Shown here: piece after piece, positions 1 through 6,481 of the stretch
Layout of the letters: the number at the start of each line of letters is the position of its first letter
How positions within the stretch are numbered: position 1 is the first letter of the stretch
Assembly: GCA_040905245.1 (NCBI GenBank)
Contig: JBBDRX010000099.1
Span: 1-19,894 of the forward strand
Reading direction: 5' to 3'
DNA: 19,894 bases
Source: JBBDRX01 sp040905245
GTDB taxonomy: Bacteria; Bacteroidota; Rhodothermia; Balneolales; Balneolaceae
Notes under the pieces: generated by a model
What the model was told of the DNA's origin: nothing
Database searches by the model: none
Seen by the model: the letters and a program-made list of their open reading frames with translations, nothing else
Program-made: the position numbers and the translations under genes

Positions 1-1
1 G

Positions 2-166
2 CGGGCGGGATTTGGTGACCTTTTATCCGGAACTATCGCCGGAAACCTGGCTGTATCCGGTCGGGCGGATTTGAGTATTGTTCGGGCACTGGTTGACGGT
101 AAACATAAAGCCGACCGGTTCGCAGACGAGAAGGGACGACAACCGGAACCGGCCGAACTCCTATGA
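2..166 (+). CDS. C-terminal end of an unrecognised protein (cut by the window edge)
   Basis: An open frame enters from the left edge and runs 54 codons to a TGA at 164-166. The visible tail starts RAGFGDLLSGTIAGNLAVSG and ends in a charged, proline-containing stretch, QPEPAELL. The glycine spacing loosely recalls repeats seen in AsmA/TamB-like envelope proteins or a glycine-rich loop of an enzyme, but I cannot assign a family from 54 residues. The frame is credible because the stop codon overlaps the ATG of the next gene as ATGA, the usual sign of translational coupling within an operon. It is probably co-transcribed with the VanZ-family gene. Confidence 0.5.
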   Translation, partial: RAGFGDLLSGTIAGNLAVSGRADLSIVRALVDGKHKADRFADEKGRQPEPAELL

Positions 167-582
167 CAAACCGACTCATTCAGTTTTTTGAGGAGCACAC
201 GTACCTGCTCTATCTGACCCTGGCCACTCTAACCATTATTACAATAAGCCTGACTTTGTTGCCATCTGATCAGATAACCAATCATTCTCTGTTACACTAC
301 GACAAAATCGGACATGCTCTCATGTTCGGCTCCTGGACATTTTTTCTGGGGCTGCTTTTGCTGGTCTCCGGCCAGCGGCCACTACCACTCTTTTCCATAT
401 TTCTGGCTGGCTCGTTTTTCGGGATCAGTGTTGAAGTTCTGCAGGGAGTGCTCCCGTCGGACCGTAACATGGATCTCTATGACGTGTTTGCAGATCTGGC
501 TGGATGTCTTCTGGCGATCCTTCTCCTGAAGATCCTGCTGCAACGCCTCAATTCTGTTCAGGATACTGCTCACAATATGTAA
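163..582 (+). CDS. VanZ-family membrane protein
   Basis: A 139-residue integral membrane protein of the VanZ-like family. Four hydrophobic segments lie at about residues 14-34, 50-70, 75-95 and 107-127. The family's polar signature is present: D47-K-x-x-H51 before the second segment, E91-x-x-Q94 at the end of the third, then R101 followed by D104, D107, D111 and G114 (motif DLYDVFADLAG). VanZ of the vancomycin cluster gives low-level teicoplanin resistance, but most small stand-alone relatives have no proven function, so no resistance role is claimed. The length is typical for small stand-alone members. The ATG overlaps the upstream stop (ATGA), so translation is probably coupled. No clear terminator follows. 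Confidence 0.8.
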   Translation: MTNRLIQFFEEHTYLLYLTLATLTIITISLTLLPSDQITNHSLLHYDKIGHALMFGSWTFFLGLLLLVSGQRPLPLFSIFLAGSFFGISVEVLQGVLPSDRNMDLYDVFADLAGCLLAILLLKILLQRLNSVQDTAHNM

Positions 583-595
583 AAGGTTATTACGT

Positions 596-611
596 TATAC
601 TTTCAAGTATA
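596..611. promoter_or_regulatory. AT-rich palindrome upstream of the first tonB gene
   Basis: TATACTT, a two-base centre TC, then AAGTATA form a perfect inverted repeat with 7-bp arms. It lies in the 134-bp gap between the VanZ gene and the first tonB copy. No T-run follows, so it is not a factor-independent terminator. It could be an operator, or its left arm TATACT could serve as a -10 element, although no good -35 lies at the right distance. Function is inferred from position only. Confidence 0.3.
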
Positions 612-716
612 TATCTAAATTGGTATTTCAATAAATCTTTTTAGTTACTTCCAACTTGAAATTTTACCGATTCAATAACTGTATTTCGCAAGAGACCAAA
701 TCAAGTCAACCAGATT

Positions 717-1374
717 ATGATTCAGCGGAAAAAACCAAGCGAATCTCCGTAAATATTACACGGTTTTTCTTCAGATCGGCATGCTCGCCACACTTGTACT
801 TTTTATTGCAGCTACCAATATGGAGTTGCGAACCGGTGAAGATGAGGCGTATGAAGTTGAAGAACAGGAGCTGATCGAGATGGAGGAAATTATCCAGACG
901 GAGCATCAGGAAACCCCTCCGCCTCCACCAAGACCGCCCGTTCCGCAGGAAGTTCCCAATGACGAAATCATCGAAGACTCTGACTTCGACATTGATGCGG
1001 AAATGTCCATGGACGGTCCGATGGACCTTCCCCCACCACCTGCAGAAGAGGAAGAAGAGGAACCTGAAGAGGATTTCTTCACGGTTGTAGAGCAGATGCC
1101 GGAACTGATCGGCGGGCTTCAGGAGCTTCAATTCAAAATCGAGTATCCCGAGGCAGCTCGGCGTGCCGGTATTGACGGACGAGTCTATGTCCAGTTCATT
1201 GTTAATGAGCAGGGACAGGTCGAGAACCCACAAGTTGTACGAGGTATCGGCGGCGGAGCAGATGAAGAAGCCCTTCGTGCTGTTCGCGAAGCAGAGTTCC
1301 GGCCAGGCATGCAACGTGGACGCCCTGTACGGGTTCAGTACAGTCTTCCCATTGTATTCCGTCTGAGTAACTGA
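717..1374 (+). CDS. TonB-family energy transducer, copy 1, with apparent N-terminal frameshift
   Basis: Inner-membrane protein expected to carry proton-motive force to TonB-dependent outer membrane receptors. The open frame from an ATG at 781 gives 197 residues but starts in the middle of the membrane helix. In the same frame the sequence before 781 encodes NLRKYYTVFLQIG, matching DLRTYYPVFTQVG of copy 2, back to a stop at 718-720. The natural start is the ATG at 717 (M-I-Q-R-K), which is one base out of frame. Removing one A from the six-A run at 729-734 joins the two parts and aligns with copy 2. After the helix come an acidic stretch, a PPPPPRPPVP segment, a second proline and glutamate-rich segment, a conserved VEQMPELIGG motif, and a TonB_C domain from YPEAARRAG to VFRL. 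This may be a real frameshift, a sequencing error or, less likely, slippage. The function of this copy is therefore uncertain. Confidence 0.75.
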
Positions 1375-1396
1375 GTCTATACTCCTAGAGACACGG

Positions 1397-1423
1397 ATGT
1401 GCCGGTCCTTTCTGGCACATTTC
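1397..1423 (+). terminator. Possible weak terminator or attenuator hairpin between the tonB copies
   Basis: ATGTGCC and GGCACAT form a perfect 7-bp stem with a 10-base loop, followed only by a short TTTCC. It lies 23 bases after the stop of the first tonB copy. The weak T-run means it may only reduce read-through into the second copy. Nothing else clear was seen in this 286-bp gap apart from the promoter-like element near its right end. Confidence 0.3.
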
Positions 1424-1561
1424 CGGCCATCACCGACCGGAGGACCCGGAGCGATCCCACCCATCGGAAGCATCCGGATATGAAAAATCGAACCGATATT
1501 CCACGTGTCTGGTACATATACCAGCAAGTGAGGGGTACTTCCTGCCTTTTTAAAAATTCCC

Positions 1562-1590
1562 TTCATAAAAAGATTTTTTCTTTCTATAAT
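1562..1590 (+). promoter_or_regulatory. Candidate promoter for the second tonB gene
   Basis: A perfect TATAAT at 1585-1590 is preceded at 17-bp spacing by TTCATA (4 of 6 matches to TTGACA). It would start transcription roughly 65 bases before the ATG at 1661. TATAAT runs directly into CTTTG, which resembles but does not exactly fit the Bacteroidota TAnnTTTG -7 motif. This is a consensus match only. Confidence 0.35.
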
Positions 1591-1660
1591 CTTTGTTCAG
1601 GAAAGACGTTTATCTCTAAACAGAACCCACGATTTGAATTTGGTATAAAGGGGTAGGATT

Positions 1661-2320
1661 ATGAAAAAAAGAAAGAATCCGGAAGCAGATTTACGGACCT
1701 ATTATCCTGTATTTACTCAGGTTGGAATGGTTCTGGCATTACTCATTTTCATCGTAGCTGTAAAAGTGGAGATTACTTCGGAACCTACCGAAGAGTATGT
1801 GCTGGACGAACAAGAGGTCATTGAGATGGAGGAAATTATCCAGACTCAGCATATTGAGACACCTCCTCCGCCACCACGGCCACCCGTACCGGTAGCTGTA
1901 CCTAACGACGAGATTATTGAAGATGTTGATTTCCAGATTGACGCCGAAATGACGCTCGACGGGCCTCTTGATCTCCCACCACCACCACAGGAACAGGTTG
2001 AAGAAGAGCCGGAAGAGGACTTCTTCGTTGTTGTGGAACAGATGCCGGAACTGATCGGTGGGCTGTCAGATCTTCAGCAGAGTATTCAGTATCCTGAAAT
2101 GGCACGACGTGCTGGCATTGAAGGGCGCGTCTACGTTCAGTTCATTGTAAATGAACAAGGTGAAGTGGAGAACCCACGAGTTATCCGGGGAATCGGTGGC
2201 GGTTGTGACGAGGAAGCCATCCGTGCGGTAAGTCAAGCACAATTCCGGCCGGGTATGCAACGTGGACGTCCTGTACGAGTTCAGTACAGCCTTCCTATTG
2301 TATTCCGTCTCCAGAGCTAA
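1661..2320 (+). CDS. TonB-family energy transducer, copy 2 (intact)
   Basis: A 219-residue inner-membrane protein expected to couple proton-motive force, through ExbB/ExbD, to TonB-dependent receptors in the outer membrane. It has a short basic cytoplasmic tail (MKKRKN), one membrane helix at about 17-37, and an acidic EMEEII segment near 55-60. PPPPPRPPVP follows near 68-77, then an acidic proline-containing spacer to about 120, VEQMPELIGG at 125-134, and a TonB_C domain at about 142-217. The start is supported by a purine-rich GGGGTAGGA ahead of the ATG. It is a close duplicate of the gene just upstream, with long near-identical blocks at the DNA level. No exbB, exbD or receptor gene is visible nearby, so its partners must lie elsewhere. 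A two-way terminator follows. Confidence 0.88.
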   Translation: MKKRKNPEADLRTYYPVFTQVGMVLALLIFIVAVKVEITSEPTEEYVLDEQEVIEMEEIIQTQHIETPPPPPRPPVPVAVPNDEIIEDVDFQIDAEMTLDGPLDLPPPPQEQVEEEPEEDFFVVVEQMPELIGGLSDLQQSIQYPEMARRAGIEGRVYVQFIVNEQGEVENPRVIRGIGGGCDEEAIRAVSQAQFRPGMQRGRPVRVQYSLPIVFRLQS

Positions 2321-2347
2321 CGCTCACAAAAATGTCGTATAACAGCT

Positions 2348-2384
2348 AAAAAGGTGTGATACTTGTAGTGTCACACCTTTTTTT
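2348..2384. terminator. Two-way factor-independent terminator
   Basis: AAAAAGGTGTGA and TCACACCTTTTT form a 12-bp stem around an 11-base loop, followed by more T on the plus strand. A-rich sequence on the left gives a T-run for transcripts coming from the right. It sits between the convergent tonB copy 2 and NUDIX genes and can serve both. Confidence 0.85.
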
Positions 2385-2389
2385 ATGGG

Positions 2390-2815
2390 TTACAGCTCAA
2401 CGACCTGTTCAAAAGCTTGAAGAACCTTGACCAGGTTCCGGTATCCCACGATCTCTTTTGCCTCACTGAGCGGCAACCAGCGTATTTCTTCAATCCTCTC
2501 CTCTTTTTGAGGGGTGAGTGAGTCCGTTTCATTAGAAAGTTGCATGGAGTACCAGTGGGTTATTTTATTCACTATCTCGCCTTGCTCCGAATAACTGTGT
2601 TGAGTCTTCGTCAGGAAAAACTCCAACAACGGCGGAGATGAGCCAATCTCTTCGGAAACTTCCCGTACCGCACACTCCTCTACAGTTTCTCCCTCCTCCA
2701 CCTTGCCTTTGGGTAAATCCCAGACTCCTCGTCTGTAGATCAGAAGCACCTCTTTTTCGCTTGTCGATGTGCCCTTTCGGTGAAGAACCCCGCCGGCTGC
2801 TTCAACTCTCTTCAC
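2390..2815 (-). CDS. NUDIX hydrolase
   Basis: Hydrolyses a nucleoside diphosphate linked to another moiety; the exact substrate cannot be read from sequence. The NUDIX box is complete: G-K-V-E-E-G-E, seven residues, then R-E-V-S-E-E-I-G (residues 37-58 counted from the start chosen here), giving the metal-binding glutamates. The final hydrophobic position is Ser instead. The context WDLPKGKVEEGE is typical of small stand-alone NUDIX enzymes of 130-160 residues. Two starts are possible. An ATG at 2866 would overlap the upstream gene by 65 bases and add 17 poorly conserved residues. The GTG at 2815 overlaps by only 14 bases and has AGGGAG just upstream, so I prefer it. The overlap suggests translational coupling with the DUF1844 gene. 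Confidence 0.88.
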   Translation of the reverse strand: MKRVEAAGGVLHRKGTSTSEKEVLLIYRRGVWDLPKGKVEEGETVEECAVREVSEEIGSSPPLLEFFLTKTQHSYSEQGEIVNKITHWYSMQLSNETDSLTPQKEERIEEIRWLPLSEAKEIVGYRNLVKVLQAFEQVVEL

Positions 2816-3137
2816 TGTCTCCCTCGCTGGAACCGGTCTCGTCCCCGCGTTTTTTCTCGTCAGCATAGTTCAGTCGCAGGTTGGTAAGCGTCTGGCTGAG
2901 ATAATCTTTTAGCTCGCTGGAGAAATTCCCTTCTGTAAATTTCTGAATCGCATTCAACGTATCTATCGCAAATCTGGCAGATTTGAGATCTCTTTCTACC
3001 TTGTCGGTCCCTGGGTTTTTCACTTTGCCCAGCCCCATCATGGCAATTTGTTGATACTGTTGAATCAACATCATCATCAAGAGTTGATCCTGCTGCTCGG
3101 AATTTAACTTGTCACCATTTTGATCTGTTTTATCCAT
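2802..3137 (-). CDS. DUF1844 domain protein
   Basis: A small, soluble, probably helical protein of 111 residues. Residues about 19-91 fit DUF1844: a Met/Gln-rich helix with Q-Q-I-A-M-M-G-L-G-K, an N-P-G-T-D-K turn, then LKSARFAIDTLNAIQKFTEGN and a closing LTNLRLNY helix. The first 15 residues and the Glu/Ser/Asp-rich tail look disordered. The family is widespread and has no established function. The gene is first in a leftward pair and overlaps the NUDIX gene, so the two are likely made together. The 99-bp gap to the divergent DUF1015 gene must hold its promoter, but no convincing consensus was seen there. Confidence 0.82.
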   Translation of the reverse strand: MDKTDQNGDKLNSEQQDQLLMMMLIQQYQQIAMMGLGKVKNPGTDKVERDLKSARFAIDTLNAIQKFTEGNFSSELKDYLSQTLTNLRLNYADEKKRGDETGSSEGDSEES

Positions 3138-3236
3138 ATCCGTTCTGTCTGGTGTGAATATTCAGGAATTTATGCTGAGTTAGAGTGAAAGAATGTGTAT
3201 TTTGAGAGTCTGTAACATAACAAAAAACTGATATTC

Positions 3237-4448
3237 ATGGCTATTGTTCACCCATTCAAAGGATGGCTTCCAAAACCGGAAAATGCGTCGGACATCTCCT
3301 CGGTTCCCTATGATGTTATCAATACAGAAGAGGCTGCGCAGCTTGCAGAAGGTAAGCCTCAGAGTTATCTCCATGTAATCCGCCCTGAAATTGACCTGCC
3401 GGAAGGCACACCATTCCATGCGGATGCAGTATACGAAAAGGGTGCAGAGAATCTTCGGGATCTTCTGAACAGCCCCGAAATGAGTCAAGAGAAGAAGCCG
3501 TCCTTGTATATTTACCAACTCGAAACGGATGAACGCAAGCAAACCGGTGTATTTGCATGCGTATCCGTCCAGGATTATGACCAGGATATGATCCTGAAAC
3601 ATGAACTGACGAGGCCCGATAAAGAGGATGACCGAACACGGCATATCCTGACCCAGTCTGCACATGCAGAACCGGTTATGCTTACGTTCAAGGATACGGA
3701 AGATGTCACCTTTCTGATGGAAAAAACGATAGTCACGACTCCGCCTGAAATTGAATTCCAGGCAGCCGATGGTGTATGGCATCGAATTTGGAAAGTGACT
3801 GCAACTGCCGGGCTTGTTGAAGCTTTCGCTTCCATCCCGAAACTCTATGTCGCAGACGGACACCATCGGTGCAAGAGTGCTTCCAGAGCTTCCGAAGAGT
3901 TACGAAAACAGGATGGCTCCCACCCTGGCGAAGCGGAATACGATTACTTCCCTGCTGTGCTTTTCCCAATCGACCAGATGCAGATATTGCCATACAACCG
4001 TGTGATCAAAAAGGTTACTGCAGATCAGTTCGAATCTCTTTCAGAGGTACTCGATCTGTCAAAAGGTGGAGATGCTGCTCCTCAAAAAAAGGGTGATGTC
4101 TCTATCTATTATCAAGGAGACTGGTATCAGGCTACACTTCCCACTCCCGACCGGGAGGATGCCGTTTCACAGTTGGATGTAGCACGACTCCAGGAGCAAA
4201 TTCTTTCGCCGATCTTCGGAATTGAAAACCCGCGAACTGATGCCAACATCGACTTTGTCGGTGGCATCAGGGGAACATCAGAGCTGGAGCTACTTGTTAA
4301 CAACAGTAGAGCCGATCTCGCCATCAGTATGTTTCCAACGGCGATCGAAGAACTGGTTGACGTATCGGACGAAGGAGATCTGATGCCGCCAAAATCGACC
4401 TGGTTTGAACCAAAGATCAGATCAGGATTAATTATTCATACATTTTGA
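3237..4448 (+). CDS. DUF1015 family protein
   Basis: A 403-residue soluble protein covering the whole length of DUF1015. Recognisable family blocks are VHPFKGWLPKP at the N-terminus, SSVPYDVIN at 21-29, KHELTRPDKEDDRTRH around 121-136, YVADGHHR at 204-211, and MPPKSTWFEPKIRSGL near the C-terminus. The histidine, aspartate and arginine-rich motifs look like an active site, but no reaction has been firmly assigned to the family as far as I know. The gene lies only 15 bases ahead of serC on the same strand and is almost certainly in one operon with it, which points to a role in or near serine or phosphoserine metabolism. That role is inference from the neighbour. Confidence 0.87.
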   Translation: MAIVHPFKGWLPKPENASDISSVPYDVINTEEAAQLAEGKPQSYLHVIRPEIDLPEGTPFHADAVYEKGAENLRDLLNSPEMSQEKKPSLYIYQLETDERKQTGVFACVSVQDYDQDMILKHELTRPDKEDDRTRHILTQSAHAEPVMLTFKDTEDVTFLMEKTIVTTPPEIEFQAADGVWHRIWKVTATAGLVEAFASIPKLYVADGHHRCKSASRASEELRKQDGSHPGEAEYDYFPAVLFPIDQMQILPYNRVIKKVTADQFESLSEVLDLSKGGDAAPQKKGDVSIYYQGDWYQATLPTPDREDAVSQLDVARLQEQILSPIFGIENPRTDANIDFVGGIRGTSELELLVNNSRADLAISMFPTAIEELVDVSDEGDLMPPKSTWFEPKIRSGLIIHTF

Positions 4449-4463
4449 CAATTTCTATAACCC

Positions 4464-5546
4464 ATGACAAAACGAGTTCACAATTTTAGCGCCGGCCCGG
4501 CAGCACTCCCACTGGAAGTCCTGCAGAAGGTAGAGTCTGAAATTACTAACTATCGCGACAAGGGATACTCGATCATTGAAGCGAGTCACCGAAGCCCTGA
4601 ATATACCGAGATCAACGAACAGGCTACTCAGCGCTTAAAACGACTACTCAATGCAGGGGACGAGTGGAATGTACTCTTTCTTACTGGGGGTGCCAGTACC
4701 CAGTTTCTGATGGTTCCGCAAAACTTTCTGAACCAGGAGCGGACAGCCGATTATATCAATACAGGTTCCTGGTCGACCAAAGCGATCAAGGAAGCCAGAC
4801 ACTTCGGAAATGTCCACGTACCATTCAGCGGTGAGGATATTGACTTCACCCGGATTCCGAAAAAACAGGACCTGAGCTTCTCTGATGATCCGACATATGT
4901 CCATTTCACATCTAACAACACCATTTTTGGAACACAGTTTCGACAGGAGCCCGAAACCAACGGAGTTCCACTGGTCTGCGACGCTTCTTCCGATTTTCTC
5001 TCACGATCCATCGATCTGGATCGCTACGGAATTATCTACGCCGGAGCGCAGAAAAACCTGGGCCCGGCCGGCGTCACCATTGTGATGATCAAGGACGGTT
5101 TTCTGGAGCAGGTTCTGGACCGACCCACACCGACCATACTCAAATATCGCACACACCTTGAAAAGCTTTTTAACACACCTCCCGTATTTGCTGTGTACAT
5201 GGTAAATTATGTGCTGGAGTGGATTGAGAACAAGGGTGGAGTGGCCTGGTTCGAAGAACTCAACCGGAAAAAAGCAACTCTGCTTTATCAGGAGATTGAC
5301 CGAGACGACTTCTACGAAGGTACAGCAGAAGAGTCCTCAAGATCGTACATGAATGTAACGTACCGCATCAAAAATCGGGATCTGGAGGCAGCATTTCTCA
5401 AGCAGGCTGCCGAAAAAAACCTGGTTGCACTGAAGGGGCATAGAAGTGTCGGTGGTATTCGAGCCAGTATTTACAACGCCTGTAAACTGGAAAGTGTTGA
5501 AGTACTGGTTCGATTCATGACCGACTTCCGGAACGCCAACAGCTGA
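4464..5546 (+). CDS. serC: Phosphoserine aminotransferase
   Basis: Transfers an amino group from glutamate to 3-phosphohydroxypyruvate, giving O-phosphoserine, the second step of serine synthesis; in many bacteria the same enzyme serves the DXP-dependent PLP pathway. The 360-residue length is normal. Class V aminotransferase features are present: HNFSAGPAALP at the N-terminus, S-H-R-S-P-E-Y at 41-47, GGAST at 75-79 for the cofactor phosphate, D173 facing the pyridine nitrogen, and K197 in A-G-A-Q-K-N-L-G-P-A-G forming the Schiff base. The C-terminal block GHRSVGGIRASIYNA carries the substrate-binding arginine region. It is the second gene of an operon with DUF1015 and is followed by a strong terminator. 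serA and serB are not in the window. Confidence 0.97.
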   Translation: MTKRVHNFSAGPAALPLEVLQKVESEITNYRDKGYSIIEASHRSPEYTEINEQATQRLKRLLNAGDEWNVLFLTGGASTQFLMVPQNFLNQERTADYINTGSWSTKAIKEARHFGNVHVPFSGEDIDFTRIPKKQDLSFSDDPTYVHFTSNNTIFGTQFRQEPETNGVPLVCDASSDFLSRSIDLDRYGIIYAGAQKNLGPAGVTIVMIKDGFLEQVLDRPTPTILKYRTHLEKLFNTPPVFAVYMVNYVLEWIENKGGVAWFEELNRKKATLLYQEIDRDDFYEGTAEESSRSYMNVTYRIKNRDLEAAFLKQAAEKNLVALKGHRSVGGIRASIYNACKLESVEVLVRFMTDFRNANS

Positions 5547-5572
5547 CTTTATATTGACAAAAGTCATCACGC

Positions 5573-5616
5573 AGGCTTCTTTCTGTTCGATCACGGACAG
5601 AAAGAAGCCTTTTATT
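5573..5616 (+). terminator. Factor-independent terminator after serC
   Basis: AGGCTTCTTTCTGT and ACAGAAAGAAGCCT form a perfect 14-bp stem with a 10-base loop, followed by TTTTATTT. It lies 27 bases after the serC stop. The opposite side lacks a T-run, so it serves mainly plus-strand transcripts. Confidence 0.9.
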
Positions 5617-5621
5617 TATCA

Positions 5622-6275
5622 CTACTCCAGGAGTGAGCGAATCAACGTCAGACTTCCGGGTACAAACAGTATCATATAAAACAGCCCCCATACAGCACCG
5701 GCAATATGAGCCTCGTGATTGACCTTTCCTCTCCGGCTCCGGCTTTCATACATACTGTACAGCAGATAGAGAATAGCGAAAAGCCAGGCCGGTATTGGAA
5801 TGGGAAGTAGCATCAGATAGAGATTCTCGGTCGGAAACAGAAAAATAAAGCCAAACAGTACGCTGCCTACAGCTCCCGAAGCTCCCAGCGTTGCATAACC
5901 AGGATCATTTGAAAATTTAAGAATAGATGGTATGGATGATGCCAAAAGCCCTGTCACATAGAGAAGAAACAGATGGACGGAACCAACTGCATGCTCCAGC
6001 TCCATTCCGAAAAAAAAGAGGACGAACATGTTTAAAAACAGATGTCCAAAACTGGCGTGAAGAAACCCGGATGTGACAAGCTCATACCAGGTACCTTTAC
6101 GACGCACCCTGTAAGGCCGAAGCATCCCCTTTTCAAGTACAGAGGGTCGGACCTGAAGTGCAATCACAGAAACCAGCGTGGTGACAAGAACGAGACTCAA
6201 TGTGGCCATTACAATAGTCCAGGACAGATTAATGTTACCCATCAAGGAGCCAATGCGAATCCAGCTGTGAACCAC
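5622..6275 (-). CDS. Rhomboid-family intramembrane serine protease
   Basis: A 217-residue polytopic membrane protein. The catalytic pair is visible: S133 in G-A-S-G-A-V and H190 in H-E-A-H-I-A-G. The oxyanion-site residues H78 and N82 occur in S-F-G-H-L-F-L-N-M, and R53 and Y64-E65 mark the usual loop between segments 1 and 2. About six hydrophobic segments can be counted. Rhomboids cut single-pass membrane substrates inside the bilayer; the substrate here is unknown. The open frame begins at a GTG at 6275 with AGAGGGG directly abutting it, which is too close for normal spacing. An ATG at 6242 (M-G-N-I-N) would also leave the first membrane segment intact, so the start is uncertain. The gene stands alone, convergent with serC. 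Confidence 0.88.
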   Translation of the reverse strand: MVHSWIRIGSLMGNINLSWTIVMATLSLVLVTTLVSVIALQVRPSVLEKGMLRPYRVRRKGTWYELVTSGFLHASFGHLFLNMFVLFFFGMELEHAVGSVHLFLLYVTGLLASSIPSILKFSNDPGYATLGASGAVGSVLFGFIFLFPTENLYLMLLPIPIPAWLFAILYLLYSMYESRSRRGKVNHEAHIAGAVWGLFYMILFVPGSLTLIRSLLE

Positions 6276-6313
6276 CCCCTCTCATAAAGCCGGATAAATT
6301 CTACTCACAACTG

Positions 6314-6343
6314 TTGCCTCGCGTGCATGGGAATTACTATATT
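6314..6343 (+). promoter_or_regulatory. Candidate promoter of tRNA-Thr
   Basis: TTGCCT at 6314-6319 and TATATT at 6338-6343 are separated by 18 bp. Transcription would start a few bases before the tRNA at 6354. The position just ahead of a stand-alone tRNA adds support. Confidence 0.5.
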
Positions 6344-6353
6344 CCAGGTCTTT

Positions 6354-6425
6354 GCCGGTGTAGCTCAGTGGTAGAGCAACGCTCTCGTAAAGCGTAGGTC
6401 GTCGGTTCAACTCCGATCACCGGCT
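6354..6425 (+). tRNA. tRNA-Thr (anticodon CGT)
   Basis: The cloverleaf folds fully. The acceptor stem is GCCGGTG with CACCGGC and the D stem GCTC with GAGC. The anticodon stem ACGCT with AGCGT encloses the loop CTCGTAA, and the T stem GTCGG with CCGAT encloses TTCAACT. The anticodon is CGT, reading ACG (threonine). The discriminator base is T, and the following CAA shows the CCA end is not encoded, so it must be added by the CCA-adding enzyme. The gene is a single transcription unit with its own promoter-like element and terminator. Confidence 0.96.
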
Positions 6426-6431
6426 CAACGT

Positions 6432-6464
6432 AAAAACAGTCCCCATAACCAGGACTGTTTTTTT
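6432..6464. terminator. Two-way terminator after tRNA-Thr
   Basis: AAAAACAGTCC and GGACTGTTTTT form an 11-bp stem with a 9-base loop and a T-run continuing on the plus strand. The mirrored A-run lets it also stop the leftward oxidoreductase transcript, whose gene ends at 6482. Confidence 0.88.
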
Positions 6465-6481
6465 ATACCCTTCTTGCCGCG

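Noticed and set aside
163..582. VanZ relative as a glycopeptide resistance gene
   Set aside because: Only the family fold is shared. There is no vanA, vanH, vanX or regulator nearby and the organism is probably Gram-negative.
715..1566. 283-codon minus-strand frame across the first tonB copy
   Set aside because: It is antisense to a clear TonB_C gene, has no recognisable domain and a composition typical of a reversed acidic/proline-rich gene. It is a shadow frame.
3180..3866. 228-codon minus-strand frame over DUF1015
   Set aside because: It lies antisense to a full-length family match and has no recognised features.
6354..6425. tRNA-Thr as an integration site for a mobile element
   Set aside because: No repeat of the tRNA 3' end, no integrase and no cargo genes were found in the flanks.
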